A stretch of DNA of 64,000 bases, taken from Flavobacterium sp. 270 (GTDB taxonomy: Bacteria; Bacteroidota; Bacteroidia; Flavobacteriales; Flavobacteriaceae). Position 1 is the first letter of the stretch. The number at the start of each line of letters is the position of its first letter. The stretch spans positions 124,001-188,000 of the forward strand of contig NZ_SODM01000006.1 of the NCBI RefSeq assembly GCF_004368785.1. Reading direction: 5' to 3'. The notes beneath the pieces were generated by a model. The model was not told where the DNA came from and did no database searches. It saw only the letters and a list, made by a program, of their open reading frames with translations. The translations under genes were made by a program, and so were the position numbers. This document shows positions 40,721-50,263 of this stretch, in pieces.

Positions 40721-41071
40721 ATGAAAACTGGAGGAGTATTTGGAATATTAAAAGCAAGGTTTCTGATTAATGACGATGCAGTCAAAAATTGGCGATTCAT
40801 AGTTTTTATCATTCTGCTGGCAATTCTGATGATTGCAAACACACAGCGATACGAACAAAAGGTTTTTGAAATTGCAAAACTAAACAATGAAGTAAAAGAA
40901 CTGAGATCAGAATTTGTGGATCGACGTTCCGAACTAATGAAATTAAAAATGGAGTCAACAATCTCGGATAAAATGCTTGAAAAACAGATTTATCCGTCAA
41001 CAGTTCCTCCAGTAAAAATAGAAGTAAAAAAAGAAGAAGAAAAAAGTTTCTTTAAAAGAATATGGCAGTAG
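40721..41071 (+). CDS. ftsL: FtsL-like cell division protein
   Basis: The 116-residue protein has a cytosolic N-terminus of about 22 residues, one transmembrane helix (about 24-43, WRFIVFIILLAILMIAN), a coiled-coil at about 48-80 (EIAKLNNEVKELRSEFVDRR) and a basic tail. The topology, size and place between rsmH and the penicillin-binding protein identify FtsL, although the sequence is poorly conserved. FtsL scaffolds the divisome with FtsQ and FtsB. The stop overlaps the next gene by 10 bases. Confidence 0.85.
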   Translation: MKTGGVFGILKARFLINDDAVKNWRFIVFIILLAILMIANTQRYEQKVFEIAKLNNEVKELRSEFVDRRSELMKLKMESTISDKMLEKQIYPSTVPPVKIEVKKEEEKSFFKRIWQ

Positions 41072-43071
41072 AAGATAAACATATATCCTACAGAATTTAC
41101 CTCGTAGCAGTTTTCATCTTTGTGATGGCAATTGCTATTGTTGTTAAATTAACTAATATTCAATGGGTTCAGGGAGATTATTACAGAAAGCTGGCAAAAC
41201 AGCGTACTGTGAGAAACTTTGTTATCCCGGCGAATAAAGGAAATATCTATTCTGCAGACGGAAGTTTACTGGCAACCTCAATTCCTAATTATGAAATTAG
41301 ATTTGATGCAAAAGCGCCAAAACAAGAAACTTTTGAAAAACATGTAAAAGCATTATCAGATTCGTTGGCGACTGTTTTAGACAGACCTGCGGGGTATTAC
41401 GAACAGGAATTAAGAAAAGCAAGAGCAAATAAAAACCGTTATTACTTAATTGCCCGCAAATTAAGTTATACCGAATATGTAAAAATAAAAGGATTTCCAT
41501 TATTCAATTTAGGTGCTTTCAAAGGCGGGATTATAATTGAACAAGAAACCGTTAGAAAACATCCGATAGGTAAAATTGCAGAAAGAACTATTGGTTATGA
41601 TAAAATTGATCCTGCAACCGGAGTAGAAGTAGGGAAAGGAATTGAATGGTCTTTTAAAACCTATCTAAACGGGAAAGACGGTAAAATTTTAAAACAAAAA
41701 ATAGCCAAAGGACAATGGAAACCTATTCGTGATATAAACGAAGTAGATCCAATTGATGGTTACGATGTAATTTCAACCATTGATGTTTTTATTCAGGATA
41801 TTGCGCACCACGCATTGTTGAAACAATTGGAAGATTATGAAGCAGATCACGGTTGTGTAGTAGTAATGGAAACAGAAACAGGTCACGTAAAAGCAATTTC
41901 AAATTTAGGAAGAGCAGAAGACGGATCGTATTATGAAACGACAAATTACGCCATTGCAGAATCTCACGAGCCAGGTTCAACTTTTAAATTAGTTGATTTA
42001 ATGGCGATTTTAGAAGATAAAGTAGCCGATACAAGTACTGTTTATGATAGTCATGGAGGATTGGTAAAGTATTACGGACGCAGTGTTCGTGATTCGCACA
42101 ATGGGGGCTACGGAAAAGTGTCTTTAGCACGCGGATTCGAACTTTCTTCAAATACAGTTATGGTTCAGGCGGTTTATGATAATTACAAAAGCAATCCGTC
42201 AAAATTTGTGAATCATATCAGAAATTGGGGATTGGATAAAACTTTAGGCTTGCACTTTAAAGGAGAAGGAAGACCAATTATTCCGCATCCGGGAGATAAA
42301 AACTGGTCTGGAGTTTCACTTCCGTGGATGGCTTTTGGTTACGGAGTTTCGGTAACGCCAATGCAGACGTTAACGTTTTACAATTCAGTTGCCAATAATG
42401 GTGTAATGGTAAAACCACAGTTTGTTTCAGAAATAAAAGAATGGAATAAAACCATTAAAAAGTTTGATGTAGAAGTTCTAAACCCAAAAGTTTGTTCAGA
42501 AGGAACTATCAAAAAATTAAAAGCAGTAATGCTTAATGTGGTAAAAAAAGGAACAGGTTCTAAGTTATACTCCAAAGATTTTTCGATGGCAGGAAAAACC
42601 GGAACAGCTCAGATGAATTATGGAGGAAAAGAAGGGAAATCTGCTTTGTATTATGCTTCTTCTTTTGTTGGGTATTTTCCGGCCGATCATCCAAAATATT
42701 CTTGTATTGTAGTAGTTCATAAACCCAATACATCAAAAAATAATTATTACGGAGCCGATGTTGCAGGGCCGGTTTTTAAAAGAATTGCCCAAAAAATATT
42801 TACAGATGCGCCTTCAACAAATAAAATAAAACAACTGGATTCTAAAATAGCCAAACAAGAAGAAAGTTATGACAGATACGATGCGCAGGCCAACAAAAAA
42901 TTTAAACAAGTTCCGGATTTAAAAGGAATGCCGGGAATGGATGCAATTGCTTTACTAGAAAATTTAGGTTTAAAAGTAAAAGTAAATGGAGTAGGAAAAG
43001 TAAAAAAACAGTCTTTGCAGGCTGGACAAAATATCACTAGAAACACAACAATAGTATTAGAATTATCGTGA
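41062..43071 (+). CDS. ftsI: Division-specific penicillin-binding transpeptidase with PASTA domain
   Basis: The 669-residue protein has one membrane anchor (about 9-30), a dimerisation domain (about 55-215) and a transpeptidase domain (about 235-570). The active-site Ser306 is in HEPGSTFKLVDL, the second motif is FELSSNTVMVQAVY (SSN) and the third is MAGKTGTAQMN (KTG). A single PASTA domain at about 612-669 follows (FKQVPDLKGMPGMDAIALLE). It cross-links septal peptidoglycan with FtsW. The PASTA tail is the usual form in Bacteroidetes. The stop and the next start overlap by four bases. Confidence 0.93.
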   Translation: MAVEDKHISYRIYLVAVFIFVMAIAIVVKLTNIQWVQGDYYRKLAKQRTVRNFVIPANKGNIYSADGSLLATSIPNYEIRFDAKAPKQETFEKHVKALSDSLATVLDRPAGYYEQELRKARANKNRYYLIARKLSYTEYVKIKGFPLFNLGAFKGGIIIEQETVRKHPIGKIAERTIGYDKIDPATGVEVGKGIEWSFKTYLNGKDGKILKQKIAKGQWKPIRDINEVDPIDGYDVISTIDVFIQDIAHHALLKQLEDYEADHGCVVVMETETGHVKAISNLGRAEDGSYYETTNYAIAESHEPGSTFKLVDLMAILEDKVADTSTVYDSHGGLVKYYGRSVRDSHNGGYGKVSLARGFELSSNTVMVQAVYDNYKSNPSKFVNHIRNWGLDKTLGLHFKGEGRPIIPHPGDKNWSGVSLPWMAFGYGVSVTPMQTLTFYNSVANNGVMVKPQFVSEIKEWNKTIKKFDVEVLNPKVCSEGTIKKLKAVMLNVVKKGTGSKLYSKDFSMAGKTGTAQMNYGGKEGKSALYYASSFVGYFPADHPKYSCIVVVHKPNTSKNNYYGADVAGPVFKRIAQKIFTDAPSTNKIKQLDSKIAKQEESYDRYDAQANKKFKQVPDLKGMPGMDAIALLENLGLKVKVNGVGKVKKQSLQAGQNITRNTTIVLELS

Positions 43072-44531
43072 AAATACTTAAAGACATATTATACAAAGTA
43101 GCAATAGAATCTGTAGCAGGTTCTACAGATATTGCAGTACATAAAATTGAGTTTGATTCAAGAAAAATTGAAGAAAATGATGTTTTTGTGGCTATTCGCG
43201 GTTCACTTTCAAACGGTCATGACTTTATCGAAAAAGCGATTCAGTTAGGAGCAACTGCTGTTATTTGTGATACTTTACCAGAAAATGTTCAAAAAGGAAT
43301 TACTTACATAAGAGTAAACGATACCAATACAGCGCTAGCTTTTATGGCCGCTAATTATTTCGGAAATCCTTCTGAAAAATTAAAATTAGTAGGCGTAACA
43401 GGAACAAACGGAAAAACAACAATCGCTTCGTTATTGTTTCAATTGTTTGAAAAAGCAGGTTTTAAAGTAGGTTTATTATCAACCGTAAAAATCATGGTTG
43501 ATCAAACAGAATACAATGCAACGCACACAACTCCAGATTCTATAACCATCAATCATTATTTAAATGAAATGATCGAAGCTGGCGTAACGCATTGTTTTAT
43601 GGAAGTGAGTTCACACGGAATTCACCAGAAACGTACAGAAGCCTTGCATTTTGTTGGAGGAATTTTTACCAATCTTTCTCACGACCATTTAGATTATCAT
43701 CCAACTTTTGCAGAATACAGAGATGTAAAAAAATCATTCTTTGATTCGTTGCCAAAAACAGCTTTTGCATTATCAAATATTGATGATAAAAACGGAACTG
43801 TAATGTTGCAAAATACGGTTGCCAGAAAATTTACATACGCCTTAAAATCGTATGCAGATTTTAAAGCACAGATTTTAGAAAGCCAATTGTCTGGATTATT
43901 ATTAAAGGTAAACGACAATGAAGTTTGGGTAAAACTAATCGGAACTTTTAATGCCTACAATGTTTTAGCAATTTACGGAACTGCAGTAGAATTAGGAATG
44001 GATAGTTTGGAAGCATTACGTGTGTTGTCTGATTTAGAAAGTGTTTCAGGACGTTTTCAATATATTGTTTCAGAAGGAAATATCACGGCAATTGTAGATT
44101 ATGCACACACGCCGGATGCTTTAGATAATGTTTTAAAAACGATTAATGACATCCGTACAAAAAACGAACAATTGATTACAGTTGTGGGTTGTGGTGGAAA
44201 CAGAGATAAAACTAAAAGACCAATTATGGCTAAAATCGCAACAGATCTTAGTGATAAAGCCATCTTAACATCGGATAATCCAAGAAATGAAGATCCGGAA
44301 GTGATCTTAGACGAAATGGAAAAAGGTGTTGAAGCACATAATTATAAAAAAATATTAAGGATTACCGATAGAAAGCAGGCTATTAAAACCGCTTGCCAAT
44401 TGGCCCAGCCAAATGATATTATTCTAATTGCAGGAAAAGGACACGAAACGTATCAGGAAATAAATGGTGTTCGCCATCATTTTGATGATATGGAAACTGT
44501 AAAAGAAATCTTAGATCAACTGAACAAATAA
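43068..44531 (+). CDS. murE: UDP-MurNAc-tripeptide synthetase
   Basis: The 487-residue Mur ligase adds the third amino acid to UDP-MurNAc-L-Ala-D-Glu. It has GVTGTNGKTTIASLLFQLF, THTTPDSI, MEVSSHGIHQKRTEALHF and DYAHTPDALDNVLKTIND. The motif SDNPRNEDPE carries DNPR, which marks meso-diaminopimelate specificity rather than lysine, in line with the L,D-transpeptidases nearby. Translation starts with GTG in a four-base GTGA overlap with the transpeptidase gene. No murF follows; the gap of 77 bases to mraY holds an inverted repeat. Confidence 0.95.
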   Translation: MKILKDILYKVAIESVAGSTDIAVHKIEFDSRKIEENDVFVAIRGSLSNGHDFIEKAIQLGATAVICDTLPENVQKGITYIRVNDTNTALAFMAANYFGNPSEKLKLVGVTGTNGKTTIASLLFQLFEKAGFKVGLLSTVKIMVDQTEYNATHTTPDSITINHYLNEMIEAGVTHCFMEVSSHGIHQKRTEALHFVGGIFTNLSHDHLDYHPTFAEYRDVKKSFFDSLPKTAFALSNIDDKNGTVMLQNTVARKFTYALKSYADFKAQILESQLSGLLLKVNDNEVWVKLIGTFNAYNVLAIYGTAVELGMDSLEALRVLSDLESVSGRFQYIVSEGNITAIVDYAHTPDALDNVLKTINDIRTKNEQLITVVGCGGNRDKTKRPIMAKIATDLSDKAILTSDNPRNEDPEVILDEMEKGVEAHNYKKILRITDRKQAIKTACQLAQPNDIILIAGKGHETYQEINGVRHHFDDMETVKEILDQLNK

Positions 44532-44540
44532 TAATCAATT

Positions 44541-44584
44541 TTCAAATATCAAATTCCATATATATTGGGATTTGGAATTTTAAA
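44541..44584. repeat. Copy of the AAATTCCAA inverted repeat between murE and mraY
   Basis: AAATTCC at 44551 pairs with GGAATTT at 44574, inside TTGGGATTTGGAATTTT followed by AAAAATT. The same block follows the arm at 56521. This is a short, decayed form of the element at 37404-37515, inside the dcw transcript. Confidence 0.55.
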
Positions 44585-44608
44585 AATTAGAAATTTAAAA
44601 TAAAAAAT

Positions 44609-45841
44609 ATGCTGTACTATTTATTTGAATATTTAAACAAAACATTACACCTACCGGGAACTGGTGTATTTCAGTACATCACTTTTAGATCGGCAATGGC
44701 ATTTATGCTTTCGCTTCTTTTGTCAACAATTTACGGAAAAAGGATTATTAACTTTTTGCGCAGACAACAAGTAGGAGAAACCGTTCGTGAGTTAGGTTTG
44801 GCAGGACAAAATGAAAAAGCAGGAACACCAACAATGGGAGGACTGATTATCATTTTTGCAACGCTTTTGCCTGTTTTGTTATTTGCTCGTCTGCATAATA
44901 TTTACATCGTATTGCTCATTGTTACTACACTTTGGATGGGAACAATTGGTTTTATAGACGATTATATTAAAATATTCAAAAAAGACAAACAAGGGCTTAA
45001 AGGAATTTTTAAAGTTATAGGTCAGGTTGGTTTAGGAATTATAGTAGGAACCGTTCTTTATTTTAATCCGGCAGTAACCGTTAGAACCGATACAGGAAGA
45101 ACTGACTTGTACAAATCTGGAGTTAATACAACTGTTGTTTTACCAGTTCCGGTAGAAGAAAAATCAACAGCAACAACAATCCCTTTCATTAAAAATAATG
45201 AATTTGATTATGCGGAGATTTTAGCCTGGACAGGAGACGGATACGAAAAATGGGCATGGTTAGTTTTTATCCCCGTTGTAATTTTTATCATTACAGCAGT
45301 TTCTAACGGAGCAAATCTAACAGACGGAATCGACGGACTCGCCGCGGGAACATCGGCAATTTCAGTCCTCGCGCTCGGGATATTTACATTCCTTTCGGGT
45401 AATATTGTTTTTTCTAATTATCTGAATATTATGTATATCCCCAATTCGGGAGAAATGACCGTCTTTATATCCGCTTTTGTGGGTGCGCTGATTGGGTTTC
45501 TTTGGTACAATTCCTTTCCCGCATCTGTTTTTATGGGAGACACAGGAAGTTTGACAATTGGAGGAATTATAGCAGTTCTGGCAATTGCCGTTCGTAAAGA
45601 AATATTGATCGTTTTATTCTGCGGTATTTTCCTTGCCGAAAGTGCATCAGTAGTATTACAAGTGTTTTATTTTAAATATACAAAGAAACGTTTTGGAGAA
45701 GGACGAAGAATTTTCCTGATGGCGCCATTACATCATCATTATCAGAAAAAGGGATATCATGAAAGTAAAATCGTAACCCGATTCTGGATTGTAGCGATCA
45801 TGTTAGCCATATTATCAATCGTTACTTTAAAACTAAGATAG
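44609..45841 (+). CDS. mraY: Phospho-MurNAc-pentapeptide transferase
   Basis: The enzyme transfers phospho-MurNAc-pentapeptide to undecaprenyl phosphate to give lipid I. The 410-residue polytopic protein has the conserved [38 protein letters not shown] (DDYIK), [38 protein letters not shown] and [19 protein letters not shown]. It is about 50 residues longer than the E. coli enzyme because of an insert at about 155-208 ([37 protein letters not shown]) in a periplasmic loop. Its stop abuts the murD start. Confidence 0.95.
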   Translation: MLYYLFEYLNKTLHLPGTGVFQYITFRSAMAFMLSLLLSTIYGKRIINFLRRQQVGETVRELGLAGQNEKAGTPTMGGLIIIFATLLPVLLFARLHNIYIVLLIVTTLWMGTIGFIDDYIKIFKKDKQGLKGIFKVIGQVGLGIIVGTVLYFNPAVTVRTDTGRTDLYKSGVNTTVVLPVPVEEKSTATTIPFIKNNEFDYAEILAWTGDGYEKWAWLVFIPVVIFIITAVSNGANLTDGIDGLAAGTSAISVLALGIFTFLSGNIVFSNYLNIMYIPNSGEMTVFISAFVGALIGFLWYNSFPASVFMGDTGSLTIGGIIAVLAIAVRKEILIVLFCGIFLAESASVVLQVFYFKYTKKRFGEGRRIFLMAPLHHHYQKKGYHESKIVTRFWIVAIMLAILSIVTLKLR

Positions 45842-47173
45842 ATGAGACTGGTAGTTTTAGGAGGAGGAGAAAGTGGTGTTGGTACAGCTATTCTCGGAAA
45901 GAAACAAGGGTATGATGTTTTTGTTTCGGATTTTGGAAAGATCAAAGAAAGTTATAAAGAAGTTCTTATCATTAATAAAATTGCCTGGGAAGAAGAACAG
46001 CACACAGAAGAACTGATTTTGAATGCCGATGTGGTGATGAAAAGTCCGGGAATTCCAGAGAAATCTCCCATAGTAAAAAAGCTGGTTGCAGCAGGAGTTA
46101 AAGTGATTTCTGAAATTGAATTTGCTAAACCTTTTACTGAAGCATTAACCATCGGAATTACCGGAAGTAACGGTAAAACGACTACAACAATGCTTACGTA
46201 CCATCTGCTAAAATCTGCAGGTTTGAATGTTGGTTTGGGAGGAAACATCGGAAAAAGTTTTGCCTGGCAGGTTGCAGAAAATAAGTTTGATGCCTACGTT
46301 CTGGAATTAAGTAGTTTTCAGCTCGACGGAATTATAGAGTACAGGCCGGATATTGCGATAATTACCAATATTAGTCCAGATCATTTAGATCGATACGAAT
46401 ATAAATATCAAAATTATATCAATTCGAAGTTTCGAATAACAATGAACCAGACTGAAAATGATTATCTGATTTACGATGCAGATGATGAAGCAAGTACAGA
46501 ATGGTTAAAGAACAATACAACAAAAGCAAAATTAATTCCTTTTTCATTATCGAAAAGTTTTGACGAAGGAGCTTCTATAAATAACAACAAAATGGAAATA
46601 AAGATCAACCAAGAAGAGTTTACAATGGAGACACAACACATTGCGTTAGAAGGAAAACATAACATGAAGAACGCAATGGCAGCAAGCTCTGTAGCGAAGT
46701 TGATGCAAATAAGAAATGCAACAATCCGCGAAAGTTTATCTAATTTTCAAGGTGTTGAACACCGTTTAGAAAAAGTATTAAAAATACAAAACGTACAATA
46801 CATCAACGATTCTAAAGCAACAAACGTAAACGCTACTTTCTTTGCTTTAGACAGCATGAATGTGCCAACAGTTTGGATTGTTGGAGGTGTTGATAAAGGA
46901 AATGATTATAACGAATTAATGTCATTGGTTCGTGAAAAAGTAAAAGCCATTATTTGTCTTGGAGTTGACAACAGAAAAATAATTGACGCTTTCGGAAACG
47001 TAGTAGATATTATGGTTGAAGTAAATAACATGAACGACGCTGTAAAAACAGCTCAAAAATTAACAGAAAAAGGTGATGCTGTTTTATTATCTCCAGCCTG
47101 CGCAAGTTTCGATTTATTCGAAAATTACGAAGACAGAGGGAAACAATTTAAACAAGCAGTACATAATTTATAA
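45842..47173 (+). CDS. murD: UDP-MurNAc-L-alanine:D-glutamate ligase
   Basis: The 443-residue ligase adds D-glutamate to UDP-MurNAc-L-Ala. Motifs are LVVLGGGESGVGTAILGKKQ, VMKSPGIPEKSPIV, GITGSNGKTTTTMLTYHLLK, NISPDHLDRYEYKYQNYINS, QGVEHRLEKVLKIQNVQYIN with DSKATNVNA, and the end LLSPACASFDLFENYEDRGK. Length is normal. The stop codon TAA at 47171-47173 shares its last base with the left arm of the four-helix-bundle cassette. Confidence 0.95.
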   Translation: MRLVVLGGGESGVGTAILGKKQGYDVFVSDFGKIKESYKEVLIINKIAWEEEQHTEELILNADVVMKSPGIPEKSPIVKKLVAAGVKVISEIEFAKPFTEALTIGITGSNGKTTTTMLTYHLLKSAGLNVGLGGNIGKSFAWQVAENKFDAYVLELSSFQLDGIIEYRPDIAIITNISPDHLDRYEYKYQNYINSKFRITMNQTENDYLIYDADDEASTEWLKNNTTKAKLIPFSLSKSFDEGASINNNKMEIKINQEEFTMETQHIALEGKHNMKNAMAASSVAKLMQIRNATIRESLSNFQGVEHRLEKVLKIQNVQYINDSKATNVNATFFALDSMNVPTVWIVGGVDKGNDYNELMSLVREKVKAIICLGVDNRKIIDAFGNVVDIMVEVNNMNDAVKTAQKLTEKGDAVLLSPACASFDLFENYEDRGKQFKQAVHNL

Positions 47174-47664
47174 TTTTAGATTTCAGAGTTTAGATTTTAG
47201 ATTTTTTCTAGACTTTGAGTTTAATTATTTTTTAAAGTTCTTTTTGAATGATGACGGAGGAGATGAAGTTGAGAACAAAGAAGTTCTCATTGATGGTTAT
47301 AGATTTGGCTGAAAAACTGCCAAATTTAAGTGCTTGTAGAGTAATTGCGAATCAGATTATTAGAAGTGGGACATCTGTTGGGGCAAATTATCGAGCAGTT
47401 TGCAGAGCTAGAAGTGATAAAGAATTTATTTCGAAAATGAATATAGTTTTAGAAGAGTCTGATGAAACTTTATTTTGGATAGAAATTATAATAGAAAAAA
47501 ACTGGATCGAAAGACCAATATTAGAAATAATCTGGAAAGAAGCAAATGAGCTAACAGCCATTTTTGTAAGCAGTTTAAAAACAGTAAACAAAAGAATTAA
47601 TAATTAAAAAATCAAAACCGAAAGTTTTAAAACAATCTAAAATCTAAAATCAGAAATCTAAAAT
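47173..47664 (+). mobile_element. Single-gene cassette bounded by terminal inverted repeats (four-helix-bundle cassette) inside the dcw operon
   Basis: A 34-base sequence at 47173-47206 (starting ATTTTAGATTTCAGAGTTTA) recurs as an inverted copy at 47631-47664 (minus strand starting ATTTTAGATTTCTGATTTTA), with 31 of 34 matches, both pointing inward. Weaker similarity continues inward for perhaps 30 bases. The left arm begins in the murD stop codon and the right arm ends one base before the ftsW ATG at 47665, so the 492-base unit fills the whole space between two essential genes. Its only gene runs in the operon direction. No transposase is seen. In the dcw mRNA the arms can pair and loop out the inner gene. 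Confidence 0.65.
47248..47607 (+). CDS. Four-helix-bundle protein (S23/IVP family)
   Basis: The 119-residue protein matches the four-helix-bundle family first known from intervening sequences of 23S rRNA genes: KFSLMVIDLAEKLPN, the hallmark ANQIIRSGTSVGANYRAVCR, ARSDKEFISKMNIVLEESDE and TLFWIEIIIEKNWI. The protein is small, soluble and forms pentameric rings in solved relatives; the function of stand-alone copies is unknown. Here it interrupts the dcw cluster between murD and ftsW within inverted repeats, which is not a usual place. The start may be either of two ATG codons at 47248 or 47251, or the ATG at 47263 (MKLRTKKFSL). Confidence 0.88.
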   Translation: MMTEEMKLRTKKFSLMVIDLAEKLPNLSACRVIANQIIRSGTSVGANYRAVCRARSDKEFISKMNIVLEESDETLFWIEIIIEKNWIERPILEIIWKEANELTAIFVSSLKTVNKRINN

Positions 47665-48978
47665 ATGAAGGAACTAGTAAACAAATTAAAAGGAGATAGA
47701 GTAATATGGTCATTCGTGGCTTTATTAGCGCTGTTTTCGTTTATGCCTGTTTTTAGTGCGAGTAGTAACTTGGCATATATAGGCCACGGAACCGGAAACA
47801 CTTTGGGTTATTTGGTAAAACATTTGGCGCATATCTGTATTGGTTTTTTGATCATATATTGGGTTCACAGAGTTCCGTATCATTATTTTAGAGCAATATC
47901 AAAAGTTGCACTGCCAATTGTATGGCTTTTATTGGCATACACGCTTCTAAAAGGAACCGTAATTGCAGGAGCGAATGCAAGTCGTTGGATTCAGGTTCCG
48001 TTTATCGGAATCACGTTTCAAACTTCCACTCTGGCTTCTATTGTACTGTTTATTTATGTAGCGCGTTATTTATCCAAAACAAAAGAAGAAAACGAACCGT
48101 TTCAAACGTCATTAATACAACTTTGGATTCCCGTTTTTATAACATTGGCAATGATATTACCAGCCAACTTTTCGACCACCGCGTTGATTTTTTCAATGGT
48201 AATCATGCTGACATTTATCGGGAAATATCCAATAAAATATATTGCTTTTATCATTGGTTCAGGAGTTGCCATGTTACTGTTTTTCTTATTAGTAGCAAAA
48301 GCATTTCCCGATTCAAGATTTTTCAGCAGGGTAAGAACGTGGGAAAGTCGTATCGAAAACTTTACCACAGACAAACCAGACGAAGATGATTATCAGATTG
48401 AAAAAGCAAAAATTGCCATAGCATCGGGACAATTTGGAGGTCTGGGGCCAGGGAAAAGTGTTCAGAAGAACTTTTTACCGCAGTCATCATCCGATTTTAT
48501 TTACGCTATTATCGTAGAAGAATATGGTTTAGTTGGAGGAGTTTCTATAGTGATTTTGTATTTATTGCTTTTATTTCGATTTGTAATTGCTTCACACAAA
48601 GCCAATACATTATTTGGAAAATTAGTTGTCGTCGGGCTCGGTTTTCCGATGATATTTCAAGCCATGATTAATATGGCCGTAGCAGTAGAATTAATGCCGG
48701 TAACAGGGCAGACATTACCGCTGATAAGTTCGGGAGGTAGTTCGATCTGGATGACTTGTTTTTCTCTTGGAATCATTATTAGTGTAACCAAAAAAGAAGA
48801 AGAAATCGCCGAAGAACAAGAAGAAAAAGAAAAACGAAAAGAAGCACTTCAGCGATTAATCGATAAAGAATTAGACGAAGAAAATTTAGTTCCGAATGAT
48901 ATTGCATATCAAGAAGAAGAAATGTATTCGATACAAGATAATTCCAGAAATCCGATGAATGCAGTTTTAAACAAATAG
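47665..48978 (+). CDS. ftsW: Septal peptidoglycan polymerase FtsW
   Basis: The 437-residue SEDS-family protein polymerises lipid II at the septum together with the division transpeptidase. It has about ten membrane helices, TVIAGANASRWIQVPFIGITFQ in the conserved extracellular region (GANASRW), a long loop with FPDSRFFSRVRTWESRIENF, and VAVELMPVTGQTLPLISSGG with SIW near the end. A charged tail of about 60 residues follows. The start codon comes one base after the right arm of the four-helix-bundle cassette, so the region normally used for ribosome binding is made of repeat sequence. Confidence 0.93.
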   Translation: MKELVNKLKGDRVIWSFVALLALFSFMPVFSASSNLAYIGHGTGNTLGYLVKHLAHICIGFLIIYWVHRVPYHYFRAISKVALPIVWLLLAYTLLKGTVIAGANASRWIQVPFIGITFQTSTLASIVLFIYVARYLSKTKEENEPFQTSLIQLWIPVFITLAMILPANFSTTALIFSMVIMLTFIGKYPIKYIAFIIGSGVAMLLFFLLVAKAFPDSRFFSRVRTWESRIENFTTDKPDEDDYQIEKAKIAIASGQFGGLGPGKSVQKNFLPQSSSDFIYAIIVEEYGLVGGVSIVILYLLLLFRFVIASHKANTLFGKLVVVGLGFPMIFQAMINMAVAVELMPVTGQTLPLISSGGSSIWMTCFSLGIIISVTKKEEEIAEEQEEKEKRKEALQRLIDKELDEENLVPNDIAYQEEEMYSIQDNSRNPMNAVLNK

Positions 48979-49021
48979 AATTAAAAAATAGTTTTTAAAA
49001 AACGTTGAGATTTTTTTAAAT

Positions 49022-50107
49022 ATGACAAAGCATAAATTCATACTAAGCGGCGGAGGAACAGGAGGACATATTTATCCTGCAATTGCGATTGCAAATGAGT
49101 TAAAGTCACAGTTTCCAGATGCAGAATTTCTTTTTGTAGGCGCCAAAGATAAAATGGAAATGCAAAAAGTGCCTCAGGCGGGTTATGAAATAAAAGGACT
49201 GTGGATTGCAGGTTTACAAAGAAAATTGACTTTACAAAATATGATGTTTCCTCTAAAACTAGCAACCAGTTTGCTAGAATCAAGAAGAATCATCAAACAG
49301 TTTAAACCCAATGTAGTAATTGGTACGGGAGGTTTTGCAAGCGGACCTTTATTGCAAGCAGCAGGTTCTGCAGGTATACCAACAGTGGTGCAGGAACAGA
49401 ATTCTTTTCCGGGCATTACAAATAAATTGTTGAGTAAAAAAGCAAACACGATTTGTGTAGCCTATGAAAATTTAGAGCGCTTTTTTCCAAAAGAAAAAAT
49501 TGTTTTAACGGGAAATCCGGTTCGTCAGGATTTAATAGACATAGACAGCAAAAGAGAAGAAGCCATCAAGTTTTATGGTTTAGATCCAAATAAAAAAACA
49601 TTATTGGTTTTAGGCGGCAGTTTAGGAGCCAGAAGAATCAATCAGTTAATAGAAAAAGAATTGCATAATTTCTTAGCACAGGATGTTCAAATAATCTGGC
49701 AATGCGGAAAATTATATTTTGAAGATTATAAAAAACACAATCAGCTTAATGTAAAAGTGATTGATTTTATTGAAAGAATGGATTTTGTGTACTCGGCTGC
49801 CGATGTAATTATTTCAAGAGCAGGAGCATCATCAGTTTCAGAACTATGCATTGTTGGAAAACCGGTAATTTTTATACCATCGCCTAACGTTGCAGAAGAT
49901 CATCAGACAAAAAACGCACAAGCAATTGTAAATGCAAAAGGCGCTATTTTATTGAAAGAATCTGAGTTAGATACGCAATTTAGCATTGTTTTTGAAGCCT
50001 TATTAAAAGACGAAGGAAAACAAAAACAACTGAGCGAAACAATAAAAAAACTAGCAATGCCAGATGCAACAAAAGACATTGTTAAAGAAATTATAAAGTT
50101 GTTATAA
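49022..50107 (+). CDS. murG: UDP-GlcNAc:lipid I GlcNAc transferase
   Basis: The 361-residue GT28 enzyme converts lipid I to lipid II on the inner face of the membrane. It shows [72 protein letters not shown], and [20 protein letters not shown] with [16 protein letters not shown]. Motifs and length are standard. It is 43 bases after ftsW. A gap of 156 bases without clear signals separates it from murC. Confidence 0.95.
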   Translation: MTKHKFILSGGGTGGHIYPAIAIANELKSQFPDAEFLFVGAKDKMEMQKVPQAGYEIKGLWIAGLQRKLTLQNMMFPLKLATSLLESRRIIKQFKPNVVIGTGGFASGPLLQAAGSAGIPTVVQEQNSFPGITNKLLSKKANTICVAYENLERFFPKEKIVLTGNPVRQDLIDIDSKREEAIKFYGLDPNKKTLLVLGGSLGARRINQLIEKELHNFLAQDVQIIWQCGKLYFEDYKKHNQLNVKVIDFIERMDFVYSAADVIISRAGASSVSELCIVGKPVIFIPSPNVAEDHQTKNAQAIVNAKGAILLKESELDTQFSIVFEALLKDEGKQKQLSETIKKLAMPDATKDIVKEIIKLL

Positions 50108-50263
50108 TGTAATTTTTAAAGAAAATTATACAACATCATTAGAAAAGGAGAGTGCTATTTTAGGCATTTTTGATTGTAAAACAAGAAAAAAATATAAAAG
50201 CTTAACAGTTAGATTCTTATTAAATATAAAAAGAAGATTTAGCTTTTAAAAAGATAGATTAAG

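Noticed and set aside
47922-48389. Open frame of 155 codons in another frame of ftsW
   Set aside because: ftsW is certain in the main frame; this frame lacks coding character and a promoter.
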